This document shows, in pieces, positions 10,901-22,437 of a stretch of DNA of 64,000 bases. The first letter of the stretch is position 1. Each line of letters begins with the position of its first letter. Location of the stretch: assembly GCA_030411725.1 (NCBI GenBank), contig MU839836.1, forward strand, positions 496,001 to 560,000, given 5' to 3'. A program made the translations under genes and the position numbers. Below the pieces are notes generated by a model, which did not search any database, was not told where the DNA came from, and worked only from the letters and a program-made list of their open reading frames with translations. The DNA is from Echria macrotheca. Its lineage: Eukaryota > Ascomycota > Sordariomycetes > Sordariales > Schizotheciaceae.

Positions 10901-13900
10901 ATGACATCCCAGCTGCTGGCGTCCGAGCTTGCCAACCTCATTCAGGAGAGTAAACGAAAACACAATGATTTGCGCCAGGTCCGTAAAGCATTGAAGCTAT
11001 GTCCCTATGTTCCTGCCCCACCAGCCACTGAGCTCGGTCTTGCGCTTCAAAGTCAGGCTGCAGAGGCTAACATTCATAGGCTGCGGAGAAATCGCTTGAA
11101 GAGCTCAAGAGCCTAAGATCCTCTTCTGAGCCTCAAATAGCTTCCGGTACGTATTTCTAGCTTAAGGCAGGGAAGCTAGCTCACAGTACAGAACTCGCCC
11201 AGCGCCCCAATTTTGTCAACCCCTTTATCATCGCCTGCGGGACCAAGAACGCAAAGTTCACCGGGATAGCCATCGTTTGTCTGCAGCGGTTGATTGTATC
11301 TCGCGCCCTCCCTAGGACGAAGCTCAGCCAGGTGCTGGAATCGCTGCAGCAGGCCACCTCAGCAGGCCTCGATGTCCAACTCAAGATCCTCCAGGCGCTT
11401 CCGTCGTTGCTTTCCAACTATGCCGCAGATGTTAGGGGCGAGCTGTTGATTACAGCACTCAACATCTGCTTTATTCTGCAGTCTAGCAAAAATGCCATTG
11501 TCAACAACACGTCTGCTGCGACGCTGCAGCAGCTCGTCGTCTCCGTGTTTGACAAAGTCGTGGCCGAAGACAGTGAGTTACAAAACCCATTGCTTCATCC
11601 AGGGTCTAATCATGAGAGAATCTGGAGGTGATTCACCCAGTGTCGGTGAGGCACCAACTCGAGATGGAGCTGTTGCCGTCAAGTCGGCAGCCATGGATGC
11701 CTTCAGAGTATGTTACCCCCTGCTTTCCTTCGGGCTAATGTTTAAAGTGTATAGGTCTTCAATGATATATGTCTCTTGACAGAGGGCCAGAGACCAGAGT
11801 TCCTCCGCTTTTCGGGACTGCCTCAGACCTTTGGCCTCGAACTGATAGAATCCGTCCTTACCAACCATGCCGCCCTGTTCTCCGATCATCCTGAACAAGC
11901 CGACATCTTGCGCAGCAGGGTCATGCCGTTTGTCATCAGCGCGCTACGCGGGAAGCCAAATTTTGCCACCAGCGTGCGGCTGGTCCGCATACTCTATACT
12001 CTGCTGAGACGCCATCTGTCAATCTTGCCCTCCGAGAGCGGTGATGCGCTCGAAATCTTGACCCAGCTCCTCGACCAAGACACGGCCTTGTGGAAACGAG
12101 CACTATGCATGGAAGTCTTCCGGGGCATCTTTGCCGAACATGTTCTTCTCCGACGGTTATTCCTGCTGTACGATTCCAAGCAGGGGCAGAAGAACATTCT
12201 CAAGAATCTGACCGCGACATTCGTTCGGGTCAGCACCGAGAAGCCGTCTGTTATTGGGCTAGGCCACCAATCAACTATCCCAGTGGCAAATCCATATGGA
12301 AATGCTGGTGCTTCCTCTGATCAGGTCATCATGGAAGCGAGCGGTGTTACGGGAATCATCTCAGGTTCTGTTGGCTCCGATGGGCACAACACAGGCATCA
12401 GCACCCAATGGAGCACCATGCGGGTGCCATGTATTGACCAACTGGACAAGACGGACGCTCCGAGTATCCCAGAGTCATACGTATACAGCCTGACCTTGGC
12501 ATGTATCACCTCGTTGTCTGAAGGCCTCGCCAAGTTCATTCTGCCCTTGACCGTACCGAGTGACGGGCGGAGGAAGCGTCTGAAGCAAGAAGCTGGTCGT
12601 GACTCGCCAGCCCCGAGCGACGATCGCTCCGATACGCCAGAGAAACTCGAGCGGTCATCGTCGTTCAAGCGGAATCCCGTCCCTGTCAACCCGTTGACCC
12701 TCGAAAACCACCCGCTTCATGAGGAGGTCAGAGTTTGCGCCGCTTTTATCGAGGAATGCTGGCCTGCCATCCTCGCGACATGCTCCACGTTTTTATTTGC
12801 AGCACTCGACTCCGAGTACTACCATGGCCTGGTTCGAGCTTTCCAAAAGTTTGCGCATGTTGCCGGGCTTTTGCAACTGACGACACCGCGAGATGCGTTT
12901 CTTACCACGCTCGGGAAGGCCGCGGTACCTCCCAACGTCTTTACCGCGTGTCTCAATGCGGGAACATCAAGGACGCCAAGCACCCCACAAGCAACACCCG
13001 ACACGGCCAACAGCATTTTCGGGAACGCCCGGGGTCTGTTGAGTGTTGATAGCCTTGTCAGTCAGTCGACTCCGGCTGCCGAGAAGCAGAGGCAGCAATC
13101 AGCCGACACGAGCGCCGCTACTCTCAATACGAGGAACTTGCTATGTCTTCGGGCGCTGTTAAACCTCGGTATTGCCCTGGGGCCCACGTTGTCGTCATCA
13201 TGGAGTATCATCCTGGAAACTTTGCAGCAGGCCGATTTTGTGTTGTTTTCCTCTGGTAAGGCCGCAGGCAGAACTCCCATCGCAGCCAAGGTTCCCGATC
13301 AACAAGCAGAAAACGAGGCGAACGCGTTGCTGTCGAATTTCGGTTCAGAAATACGAGCAGTTGAGACAGCAGCATCACGACTCTTTGAGAGTACGGTTGA
13401 CTTTCCAAATCCGTCTTTCGTCGAGGTTGTAGAAGCTGTGTGCAATCTATTGGAAAAGCACACGGAACCGGCATCAGCGCCGGAGAGTCGAGCCCAGTCT
13501 CCACCATCGACGGCTACGCTGAAGCCGGCCGTTGCGCACAAGAGGGTGCTCAGTATATCAACTTCCGCACATGCCGGGCCGAACCAGGAAGACCAATTTG
13601 CATTAGCCAAGCTGGGGGACCTTGCCGCCATCAACATTGAGCGTCTGCTCTCGTATCCTCCCGAAGTCTCCGGGTGGACTCCGCTAGTCGCGGAGCTCAT
13701 CACCACCCTCAGTTCAAGCTTCAACACAGGGCCAGTACGAGCCAGAGCCGCCGAGACTCTAGTCCGAATTGTGTTGGAAGCGGCTACCGCTGTTGCGTCA
13801 CAGCCCGAAGAGCCGCGAGGTCTGATTCAGAATCGCCTTCTTGAAGCGCTCCGCGACTCTCTCGCACCCTTGCAGAACCCTTCCCGGGAGATTTCCATTA

Positions 13901-16413
13901 CCAGTCACGCCACCGACGTTGACATCCACAAGATCATCCTCGATGGTCTCAAGGGCCTTCTGGAGAACTGCGGGGAAACACTCGTCAGCGGGTGGGAGAT
14001 TACGTTTGAGATTATCGACACCATCTTCATTACCAAAAGTCACCCCGGCCAGAGCACACTCATGACGCGATCCGTCAAACTCATCCGACCTTCTTTCTCT
14101 TCTCTCCAACTGATATGCTCCGACTTTCTGTCGTCCCTGCCTAATTCATGCTTTCTTAACCTCGTTGATACCCTGTACAAGTTCTGTTCTCAAGACGATG
14201 ATCTCAACGTTGCCCTTACCGTAAGCCAACCCCTCTGCTTCTATGACACCGCTGACTTGCCAGACTGTCACCTTCTTCTGGGCCATTTCCGATTTCCTTT
14301 CGGGGAGGAGCGAGTCAATGTCATTCACCGAAGATATGATGCAACAAAATGATGAGGCGCTCCTGAAATTGGCCGCTGAGCCATCACGCCAGGGGTCTAG
14401 AGCAGCCCTGTGGATGCTGCTGCTGCTGAGATTGGCTTCGGTTGCCACTGACCAGCGTCTGGAGCTGAGGAACAGTAAGCACTTATTTCACCCGAAAACT
14501 GCTCTCTAACAAAGATAGGCGCCATTCAAACGCTCATGCGGATAATATCCGCTTATGGTGACAGTCTCGGTCCCGAAGCCTGGTCCATCTGCATCAAATC
14601 GGTGGTTTACAAGCTACTTTCGTCAATCGAGAATGAGCTACGCTCCCTCTCAGAAGGATCCACAAAGGAGGCGGCGAAAAGTGATTGGAATGAGACTGCG
14701 GTCGTCGTCGTCCAGGGCGTGGCCGACCTTTTCGTTTCGTACCTCGGCGTCCTGGCGACACATCCGGGCTTTACGGGGATCTGGAAGGAGCTTCTCGAGC
14801 ATTTTGGTGCACTTCTCCGCTTCGAGGTGCTTGACATAAATACTGCAACATACAGCGCCATCCGTGACATCCTCCACAGGTGTTGCGAGGACGACAGACC
14901 GACTGTGGACAACGCAAGCATCAACCTCGTCTGGGATCTCTGGTCTCAAGGAATACCGGTACCGGTGGACGGGAACAAATCGTCAGACAACCAAAAATGC
15001 TTACTAGTATGGGTGGACACGTTACTGGAGCTTTATGGATTGGTTCAACAAGACTTCGGAGTTGAAAGAGTCCAACGGATGCTTACACTGTTGAGAGAAG
15101 CGATGCAGCTGGCAACACCCGGCGCGTACGCCAGCGACATTGAGCAAGTCACGCAGCTTCAAGGTCAAATATTACAAGTCCTCCGCACTGTTAACACGGA
15201 TCAACACGGCGTACCTTCCGCGCTGATTACGCAGGTCGCCGAGTTTGTGTCGTTGGCATTCTCCCAAGACACAGCCAAAGCACCGACAAAACGGACATAT
15301 GTCGCCATGTCCAAGGAGAGCATGAGTATTCTGGAATCACTGATCACAAAGAATTCATCAGAAGTTGATATTTACGAGACGGGCGCGTTCGCCGCTGCCC
15401 TTTCAGCTCTGGCGAAGCCAGTTGTTCTCAAGTGCCACTTCAAGATCGTCACCAAGTCCAGCCCGCCATGGCGGGAGGCGACCAAGGCGGCTCTGTCTGT
15501 GCTTGAAGCGACGCTGCCCCAGATACGCGCAATCTCCCTGCCGAGGGCAACGGTACAAGCCATGTGGGAGATTATTGTGTCGATTGGGAACGGTATCATC
15601 AGCGCGGATTGCAACGCGGCGTCTGCCGGGACCAACATCCTGGAAGACCAGGACTTTGACATTGACTCCTTCCATAAGCTGCGTGAGCTTATTATCCCGT
15701 CGCTTGGCTCCGAGATGATCCTAGACACAACAAGGAAGGCTTATGCGGAGGGGCTCTTCCGGACCTCGATCATCCACCCTCCAACTCCGGCCGAAGCTGC
15801 AGTCATTTATGGGCAGAACGGCGAGGTCGGGGGTCTCAGCTCCCTCTACAAGCAGCGGAGCGGACGCACAATTGATCCTACGCCGACAAAACGCAGTGCC
15901 ATGAGCGAGGTGTGCCTGGACGAGCTATTCTCTCTCGTGGAAGACCATGAACAGTCAACTGCTACGCCCTCGATTCAAGTCCAGCCGCCGACTCCGATGT
16001 TCCCTCCCAACATGACGCTCGGTGAAGCTGGCACTCCAGCTCAAAGAGCGGCCGAAGATGCCCATGAGCTCCACGTCCGCCTCGCCAAAACCGTGGCGCC
16101 GTATCTCATCCTTCGCTGTGCGCTATCCCTCCGGGCGTACGTCGCAGACCAGCCGCTGAGAGGCCGCATGCCACAGCCCCTGTCTCAACGCAAGGAGCTA
16201 ACGCGCATCCTTCGGTCTCTTGTAGAGCTCCGTTCCGAGCCGGATGCTATCCCCGACGCGCCCAATGTAGAGAGCGAGACACGCAAGCATCTGCTGCGTT
16301 TATATCCGCTCCTTGTCAGCGTCGTCCACACCGCGGGGACGGCGGGAGATGATAAAGTGCTTGGGCTCGTACGAGAAGCGTTGGATGTGGTCGGCCGGGA
16401 GATGGGAGTCTAG
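10901..16413 (+). CDS. mon2: Mon2-like Golgi/endosome trafficking protein
   Basis: Seven exons: 10901-10978, 11080-11146, 11192-11572, 11619-11707, 11755-14220, 14264-14474 and 14519-16413. All phases agree and the product is about 1728 aa. The N-terminus (MTSQLLASELANLIQES, then a RPNFVNPFIIACG block) and the RPEFLRFSGLPQTFGLELIESVL stretch are characteristic of Mon2/Ysl2, a large HEAT-like protein related to Sec7 Arf-GEFs but without the Sec7 catalytic domain. Known role: a peripheral scaffold of trans-Golgi and endosomes acting with Dop1 and the flippase Neo1. A Ser/Pro-rich disordered linker lies around residues 470-520. The first donor (GTCCGT) and the acceptor at 11618 are weaker than the others, so exon 1-4 borders are the least certain part. 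Confidence 0.88.
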
Positions 16414-16623
16414 ATGTAGTTTATTCACAGATGTACTTTATTCAGAACCCAGGGATTTCGTTCATGATGAATATGAGGGGTGTACAACACATTGATGAGT
16501 TGAATGCCTAAAAGGACTATTACGCTAACGCCATACTCGCCGCTGAGTAGTTTTTGTCTCCTCTTACCCGTAGTACAAAGCAAACCTAGTCTATATTTAC
16601 ATTTCTGCCGTTTTGTCCTCCAC

Positions 16624-17887
16624 TCATGACGTCTTTCCACTCGTGATCAGGCCGCCGTCCTTCTCCAAGACGTTCTTGGCCATGGTCTTGGCCTGGGCGT
16701 CGCCGACGGTGCCATAGACGCTGAGGGCCGTGGCAATCATGCCGCCGATATCGCCCACGTTGCCGGGGACCACAACGGCAGTGCCCTGCTTGGCGAGCTG
16801 GCCAAAGGCGTCGACGTACTTTTCTGCGACCGACAGGCTGACGGCGCCCTGGGCGGCGCCCTCGTGCTCGGCGATTGTCCTGGCGACGGCCTCGATGCCG
16901 GCGGCCGTGGCTTTCGCTTTGAGCAGGATGGCCTCGGCCTCGCCGGCGGCGCGGTTGATGGTCTCGGCGCGCGTGGCCTCGGAGGCGAGGATGGCGCTCT
17001 GCTTCTCGCCCTCGGCGATGTTGATGGCGCTCTGGCGCTGGCCCTCGGACTCGAGGATCTCGGCGCGCTTGGACCGCTCGGCCGTCACCTGGCGGTGCAT
17101 GGCCTCGACTACCGGCTTGGGCGCGTGGATGTCGCGGATCTCGTACCGGAGGCACGTGACGCCCCAGGCCTGGGCGGCCTCGTTGATGGCGGCCGTGATG
17201 TTGGTGTTGAGCGCCGCGCGCTCCTTGAGCACGTGGTCCAGCGACAGCTGGCCTATCTCGCTGCGCATCGTCGTCTGGGCTAGCTGGGAGATGGCGTATT
17301 CGGCATCTTCGACTCCGTAGCTATTTGGTTTTTGTCACAGACGTCAGCGACGAAAGAGAAAGAGGGGGGACGCAAAGAGAGACAGACCTGGCCTTGTAGG
17401 CGTCAAACACGCGTGTGTACAGCACGCCGTCGAGCTCGAGCGTCACGTTGTCGGCCGTGATGGCGCTCTGGCTGGGTATCTCGAGCGCCACTTCTTTCAG
17501 CGACTTGACGTAGGCGATGCGGTCGAGGAACGGGATCAGGATGGCCAGGCCGGGCTGCAGGATCCTATTGAACTTGCCCATGCGCTCCACGATCCAGGCC
17601 GTCTGCTGCGGCACGAACCGCACGATCGTATTCATCGGCAGCGAGCTCGACCGCTGGAAGTATGTCGGGGGTGCGCCGCCGCCCGAGCCGGACACGCCGC
17701 GGCTGTGCGAGCTGTGGAAGGGGCGGCATCGGGATTGGGATGGGATGGCGATTGCGGGCGTCGTTCGGAGCGCAAATGCTGCCGGGATGAGATATTTTGC
17801 TGAGCTGGCATTTCCGATGGATCGGGAGGCCATTAGGCCTTGCCGTATCGCGGGCGCGAGGGCCCGTTGTGCTGTTGCGAGAGCCAT
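16624..17887 (-). CDS. Mitochondrial stomatin-like protein 2 homologue (SPFH domain)
   Basis: Two exons, 17887-17388 and 17320-16624, give 398 aa. The first ~70 residues are rich in Arg, Ser and Ala with no acidic residues, a mitochondrial presequence. The SPFH/band-7 domain begins with the NTIVRFVPQQTAWIVERMGKF stretch near residue 85 and includes the conserved LDGVLYTRVFDAYKASYGVEDAEYA region, which is restored exactly across the intron. A long Ala/Glu-rich helix (about 240-330) follows, then a Gly-rich end. Family role: an oligomeric inner-membrane scaffold binding cardiolipin and prohibitins, organising respiratory complexes. The first in-frame ATG at 17887 is chosen because upstream sequence has no in-frame ATG. 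Confidence 0.92.
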
Positions 17888-18385
17888 GGTGGTGGTTGTC
17901 TGACTGACGAGCTTCCGTCCGCGATGCTCGGATGATGTGGAGACTGAGCTTGCAGAGCTCGGAGCTCGGTGGAATGTTACGTCAGCGACCGGGATTTCCC
18001 GTTTGTCAAGCAGTGGAATCGCGAGGTTCAACAGAGGGGCTTTATGTCTTATTTAAACACTGCTGCTCCGAGATGCAGTCAAGGCCTAAGGTATTATCTA
18101 TCTGTTCAAAGCTTTCCTTCCCGACGTAGAATCTGGGTTATGTGCAGAAGGTGGGACGGAAGAATCCGAGTTGCGCAGTAAGATCGAGGGTTGCCCTCTG
18201 ATTGGCGAATCGATCCTTCCAAATGAAGAATACAGCCAAACATGTGAAAAGTTTCGAGTGTTGGACGCTGAGTTCATGAGCTGCAAATCGATGAGATGAA
18301 TTGAGCAAAAATAAGACTTGCGCATCTGCGCTTTTGCTGGATGACATGGTAAATGATTGAGAACAAAAAACCAGCAAAAAATGAT
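17888..18385. other. Intergenic upstream of stomatin-like gene
   Basis: This contains the promoter of the stomatin-like gene and the region 3' of the tRNA. No other gene was recognised. Confidence 0.5.
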
Positions 18386-18474
18386 TCCCCTCGACCGGAA
18401 TCGAGCCGGTGACCTTTCGGTATATGATTTTTGCAATTACAGCCGAACGTGATAGCCAACTACACCACAAGGGG
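18386..18474 (-). tRNA. tRNA-Tyr(GTA) with 15 bp intron
   Basis: Read on the minus strand, positions 18474 to 18386 fold as a tRNA. The acceptor stem is CCCCTTG paired to CGAGGGG with A as discriminator; the anticodon stem is TTCGG/CCGAA, and the T arm is ACCGG-CTCGATT-CCGGT. The anticodon is GTA, preceded by T and followed by A. A 15 nt intron (18436-18422) sits one base after the anticodon, the standard position. A C1-G72 first pair is the identity element of eukaryotic tRNA-Tyr, and nuclear tRNA-Tyr genes characteristically contain introns, so the identity is well supported. Confidence 0.93.
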
Positions 18475-19931
18475 TTTTCGATTGGTAACCGATGCTGATA
18501 AAAATCCTGATAACGCCTACGCGGCAGAAGAATCGCTACCATTGAACGACCCTTTTTCCCGCCCCTACGAAGCAACCTGCCACAACAGTCCCGGAATCAA
18601 TAAATCGCGAAAATATGCTCTCCAGTCAATTTCTGCCATCGAAACGCAAAGTAGTAAGTCAAAAAGGACGAATGAGGACGGAATGTGGCGGTGGCGACTT
18701 GTGCCCGGGCTTGTCACCAGACACTTGGGACTAAGTGCAAAAGGGATGGTAACGATTTTCATTATGCCACAATCACCTGGCCAGTAGTCTTGGCATAGCC
18801 TCCTACAGCGAGGTCGGAAAAGGCGTTGGTGTGCCCGAACGAATGATTATGATGCTGCGTGGGCTGCAAACAGCTCGCTCGATGGACGCCTCATGCCGTC
18901 GGTCCAATGAATATCAATGGCTCGCCGGTGAGTCATGATTCAAACATTTGCAAGAGAGAAAAGGCATCGACTATGACGAGGAAATCGGATTTTGGCTGAA
19001 GTTGGACTCATGGAGTGGTCGAGTGGAAAGAATCGGAAGGAGCAAGATGGCGCCAGGCTCGGGAAGCGGTTTCCCAGCGAGAACTTCCGATGGACGGCGC
19101 GATGTAAAGAAAACAGTCACTTCCGAAAAGCTTGAACTCAACATTTCCATTTTTGGCCATTTCGTTGCTCGGCTCTCGTCCATTCTGCTGGTGCTCCGCC
19201 AATCATGTTGCCACGCGTTTCGGTGCTGCCCGCCCTTCCCACGCGAGTTAGCATCCAGCCATCAGCGAGACAGTCCACACCTTCCACCACTGGCAACCCT
19301 TCCACGGGAATACTCTGTACTGCGAAACCGGGCACCAAAAGTCGTTGACCAGACCCTCTCGGAAAAACACGGTTAGCCTCGAGGGAAAGACGGTCAAATG
19401 GACTGGACCAACACCTCTTTAGCTACTCGCCACTCAACAATCTTCGACTCATGGACCAGTAAGACTGCAACAAGTATCGGGGCGAGTTTACTGCATAGCC
19501 GGTATTGGCTTCCATGAGACGAGCACCCGACATCATCCAGTCCGATTCCCCTACATGTAGCCGCAAGACTCAGACAAGCCTCTACACCACGCCTAAGTCG
19601 GTGTGATTTGGCGAAAAATGACGAACGCTTCGGCATTATACCTGGTCACGCGAGCCGAACAAAACGCTAGCAGAATGCCGGTCCGGAAACCAGAAAGTTG
19701 AATTCGGGTGTGGGGTGCGCCAGCCACACTTCTTCATCATACCACTCCGCACGCGACCACCCAGACTCAGCCCTGCAGGGCAACGGAGCAGTGGTTGACC
19801 GAGAATAATGTGAAAATCACATTGTATATATTGCGGACAAATCCTTCTCGTTTTTTTTCCTCTTGGAATATTTGTTGTTTACATGTATCCCCCTATTCAA
19901 CTGACTCCAATTGCAAACATATCGAATAAAG
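18475..19931. other. Long intergenic region, no gene seen
   Basis: About 1.45 kb lies between the tRNA and the next gene. Short open frames occur on both strands but none has recognisable protein character or plausible splice joins. It ends with the pyrimidine/T-rich upstream region of the gene starting at 19932. Confidence 0.5.
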
Positions 19932-21424
19932 ATGAACGCCGACTACGAATGCGTTAACTTTTGGGAAGGAAGAGGACGACGGAGAAGAAGATCCCGAGAA
20001 GCCCATCATCGGTCGCCGTCTCCGTCGAGGGAGACCGTACACCACGACTTGAAGTCTGATAAATGGATTCTGGAAGAGGCCAGTACTTGTGAGTCTTTCC
20101 GGTCTATTACTAACTTTTGCAGACACGTCTGGGGAGATCCCAATCCCTACCAGATCTTGGACGACATCAGTCCCATCGAAGCCATTCCCGTCCGAGACTC
20201 CATTCAAAACACAATTCCCGACATGTGCACTGGCACATGGAAACGCAGATAGCAACGCCCTCAAACCACGAAACGAAACCCGTCCAGCTCCGCTCCAGTG
20301 CTCCTCATGCGGTCGAAATCAACTGGACTCAACCTGTTATATTCAGACCAAACGACGCCGTCAACCATCCACGCTCGTGGCTCGAAAAGCGCGAGAAGCT
20401 CGAGGCCCATGTGCTCTACCACGCCGCAAAACCCAGCCACCACCTCCACGAGCCCCTCCCCACGAGCATGAGGTCCACCACGGAAGCACAGCACTATCTG
20501 CGTCACCACATCGTACCCGTCCTTGTCGGTGTTAGCTCGAATCTGTCCCGGCTGCAGCGCGCGCACTTCTGCGACGAGACCATCAACGCGCTCGTCATGG
20601 AGCGTGGCCGCCACCAGGTCGCCCGCCTTACCGATCTTTCCATCTCCTTCATCCGGCGCTTCGTCGCCAGATCTCTCGAGTTTATTGATGGAGATGAGAT
20701 CAGAGACCACGGTTGGTCAACCAGCTTTTTGAGGTATTGTGTCGACACACTCGGGTGGTTTGGGCTGCGGCCGCATTCTCTCCAGGACTTTAGCCATAGC
20801 CATGCGAGGACTTCTTCGTCAGGGAGCCACGGTAACAAACGACAGTGGTCCCACGGCACTGTGAACCTAGCTCTCGTCCACGCGCTCCGCGCCCTCGCAT
20901 ACACGCTCGACATTGCGGTCGTATCGTTCGCGGGAGCACATCTCGAGCACTTCGACGACGTCTACTTTGCCCGGCCCCACGAGCGACATGGAATATATCA
21001 AATCCCCTGCGACGCAGACTCGAAATCTTCCGTCATGATATTCCGCCGCCATTTCGAATGTCTCGCGGGCTTCCTCGGCGATCATCCGGCGTGGGTGTTT
21101 GAGGTCCACGAGCGCGGCCATGTCATCGACCTCTCCAGAAATCTCTACCTCCGCGCGTCCCCAGAGGAGCTAGCCAACGTATGGGGCCCGGTCTGGCGGT
21201 CCGAGGACCTCTCGCCCCAAGGCCGCACCAGGTTCCTGCTCAGCAGGGGGCTCATAGTCGGCTGGCGCCACTCTTCTAATGATCCCCCGCTCCTGCCGGG
21301 CGAGTACTTCTGCCACTGGACTGATGATCCTACCGAAGCCGCGTCTTCTTCCCCGTGTCTGCCGAGGTATATCAATATCCCTTACCTGTTTATCGGCGCC
21401 CATTCTCATCCCCGTCCCCATTAA
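19932..21424 (+). CDS. Uncharacterised fungal protein, splice structure partly uncertain
   Basis: Exon 1 is 19932-20088 (strong donor GTGAGT) and exon 2 probably 20154-21424, giving about 475 aa in frame. A nearer acceptor at 20122 (TTTTGCAG, just after a TACTAAC branch site) would put exon 2 out of frame; the acceptor at 20153 (CCTACCAG) restores it. The N-terminus is Arg/Ser/His-rich and disordered; the rest is globular with no signal peptide. Near the end is an ANVWGPVWRSED block and a GEYFCHW motif; I recall similar GPxW...CHW endings in a widespread but uncharacterised Sordariomycete family, often with a further C-terminal segment. The true C-terminus may therefore lie in another exon past a GTATAT donor near 21367. 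No function is assigned. Confidence 0.6.
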
Positions 21425-22437
21425 CATTTCTATCCTGTTGCCCTCGAAATCAACCGCACCCGCCCCATATCCCGGTCCGAGTCCGAGTCTACTTCCCACC
21501 AACACCAAAACCGGCGCGGGCGAGGGAGTTTTTTGATGAGGATATGAGACGGGTTCCGTTTCATGCTGAGAGCGTTCGTTCTTGGGAGGGTGTGAGAGGG
21601 TGTGTTGATGTCTTGGTTGTGTCTGATTAGGTAGTTTGCGTGGAGTGGCACCAAGCACGGTGGGTTTCTTCTTTCCTTGTTTTCATCTGTTCTATGTGGA
21701 TTACCCTCTTGTGATTTTTTTGATCTACACGTTTTGGTTCTGATTATGAGTTACGACGTGATGATTTCAATGCTTGGTTGGGTTGAGAACCAGGAGTCTT
21801 CGTCAACACTTTCCAGTTTGGCAATTTAACATATACGCGTTTATGTCTTACTGAATCATGATGGCTCTTTCTAGTATTTGGCTTGGAACTTGTATTCAAG
21901 AAGCGTGTATTGGATACTTCGTTGTGCATTTGTGGCTAACTCGGCAGTTGGCAGTTGGCACACTGCTGTGGAGGTCCAAACCAACAGTAAAGTCAACTTG
22001 AACTGGCTTTCTGATTATTCTTTGAATACACACTTTTCTGGACTTTGACTTTAGATGTTGCAACTACCTCACCTTGGTTTTTTCACACTTGACAGGAATG
22101 TGTTGAGCACATGGTATCATGCTCGAGCAGGTAGGAAGTGTCTGGTTCAAGTATACGCAGCTTACCTATAAGACCTAGTTTAGTCCCAGCCTACTCTAAA
22201 CAGTTTAGCATTGGCATTTTCTACTCAGTATCCCAAAACAGACCAGCGGTGTATTTATTTACAGTCTAGTAGTTAGTGCAAGCGATCTCAATACGCCAAA
22301 AAGGGGTACTTGTGATGACATCCGCAAAAGCGAAACAAGACAGTTTTGTATTAACCTAAGTAAACAACCGTATACGCTATGCTACATGTATCCATAATTG
22401 TACACCTAACGACGAATCTTGTACATAAACACACGGT
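21425..22437. other. Intergenic, somewhat AT-richer
   Basis: About 1 kb lies between two genes whose 3' ends face each other. Composition is visibly richer in A/T than the coding parts. No gene, RNA or repeat was recognised. Confidence 0.5.
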
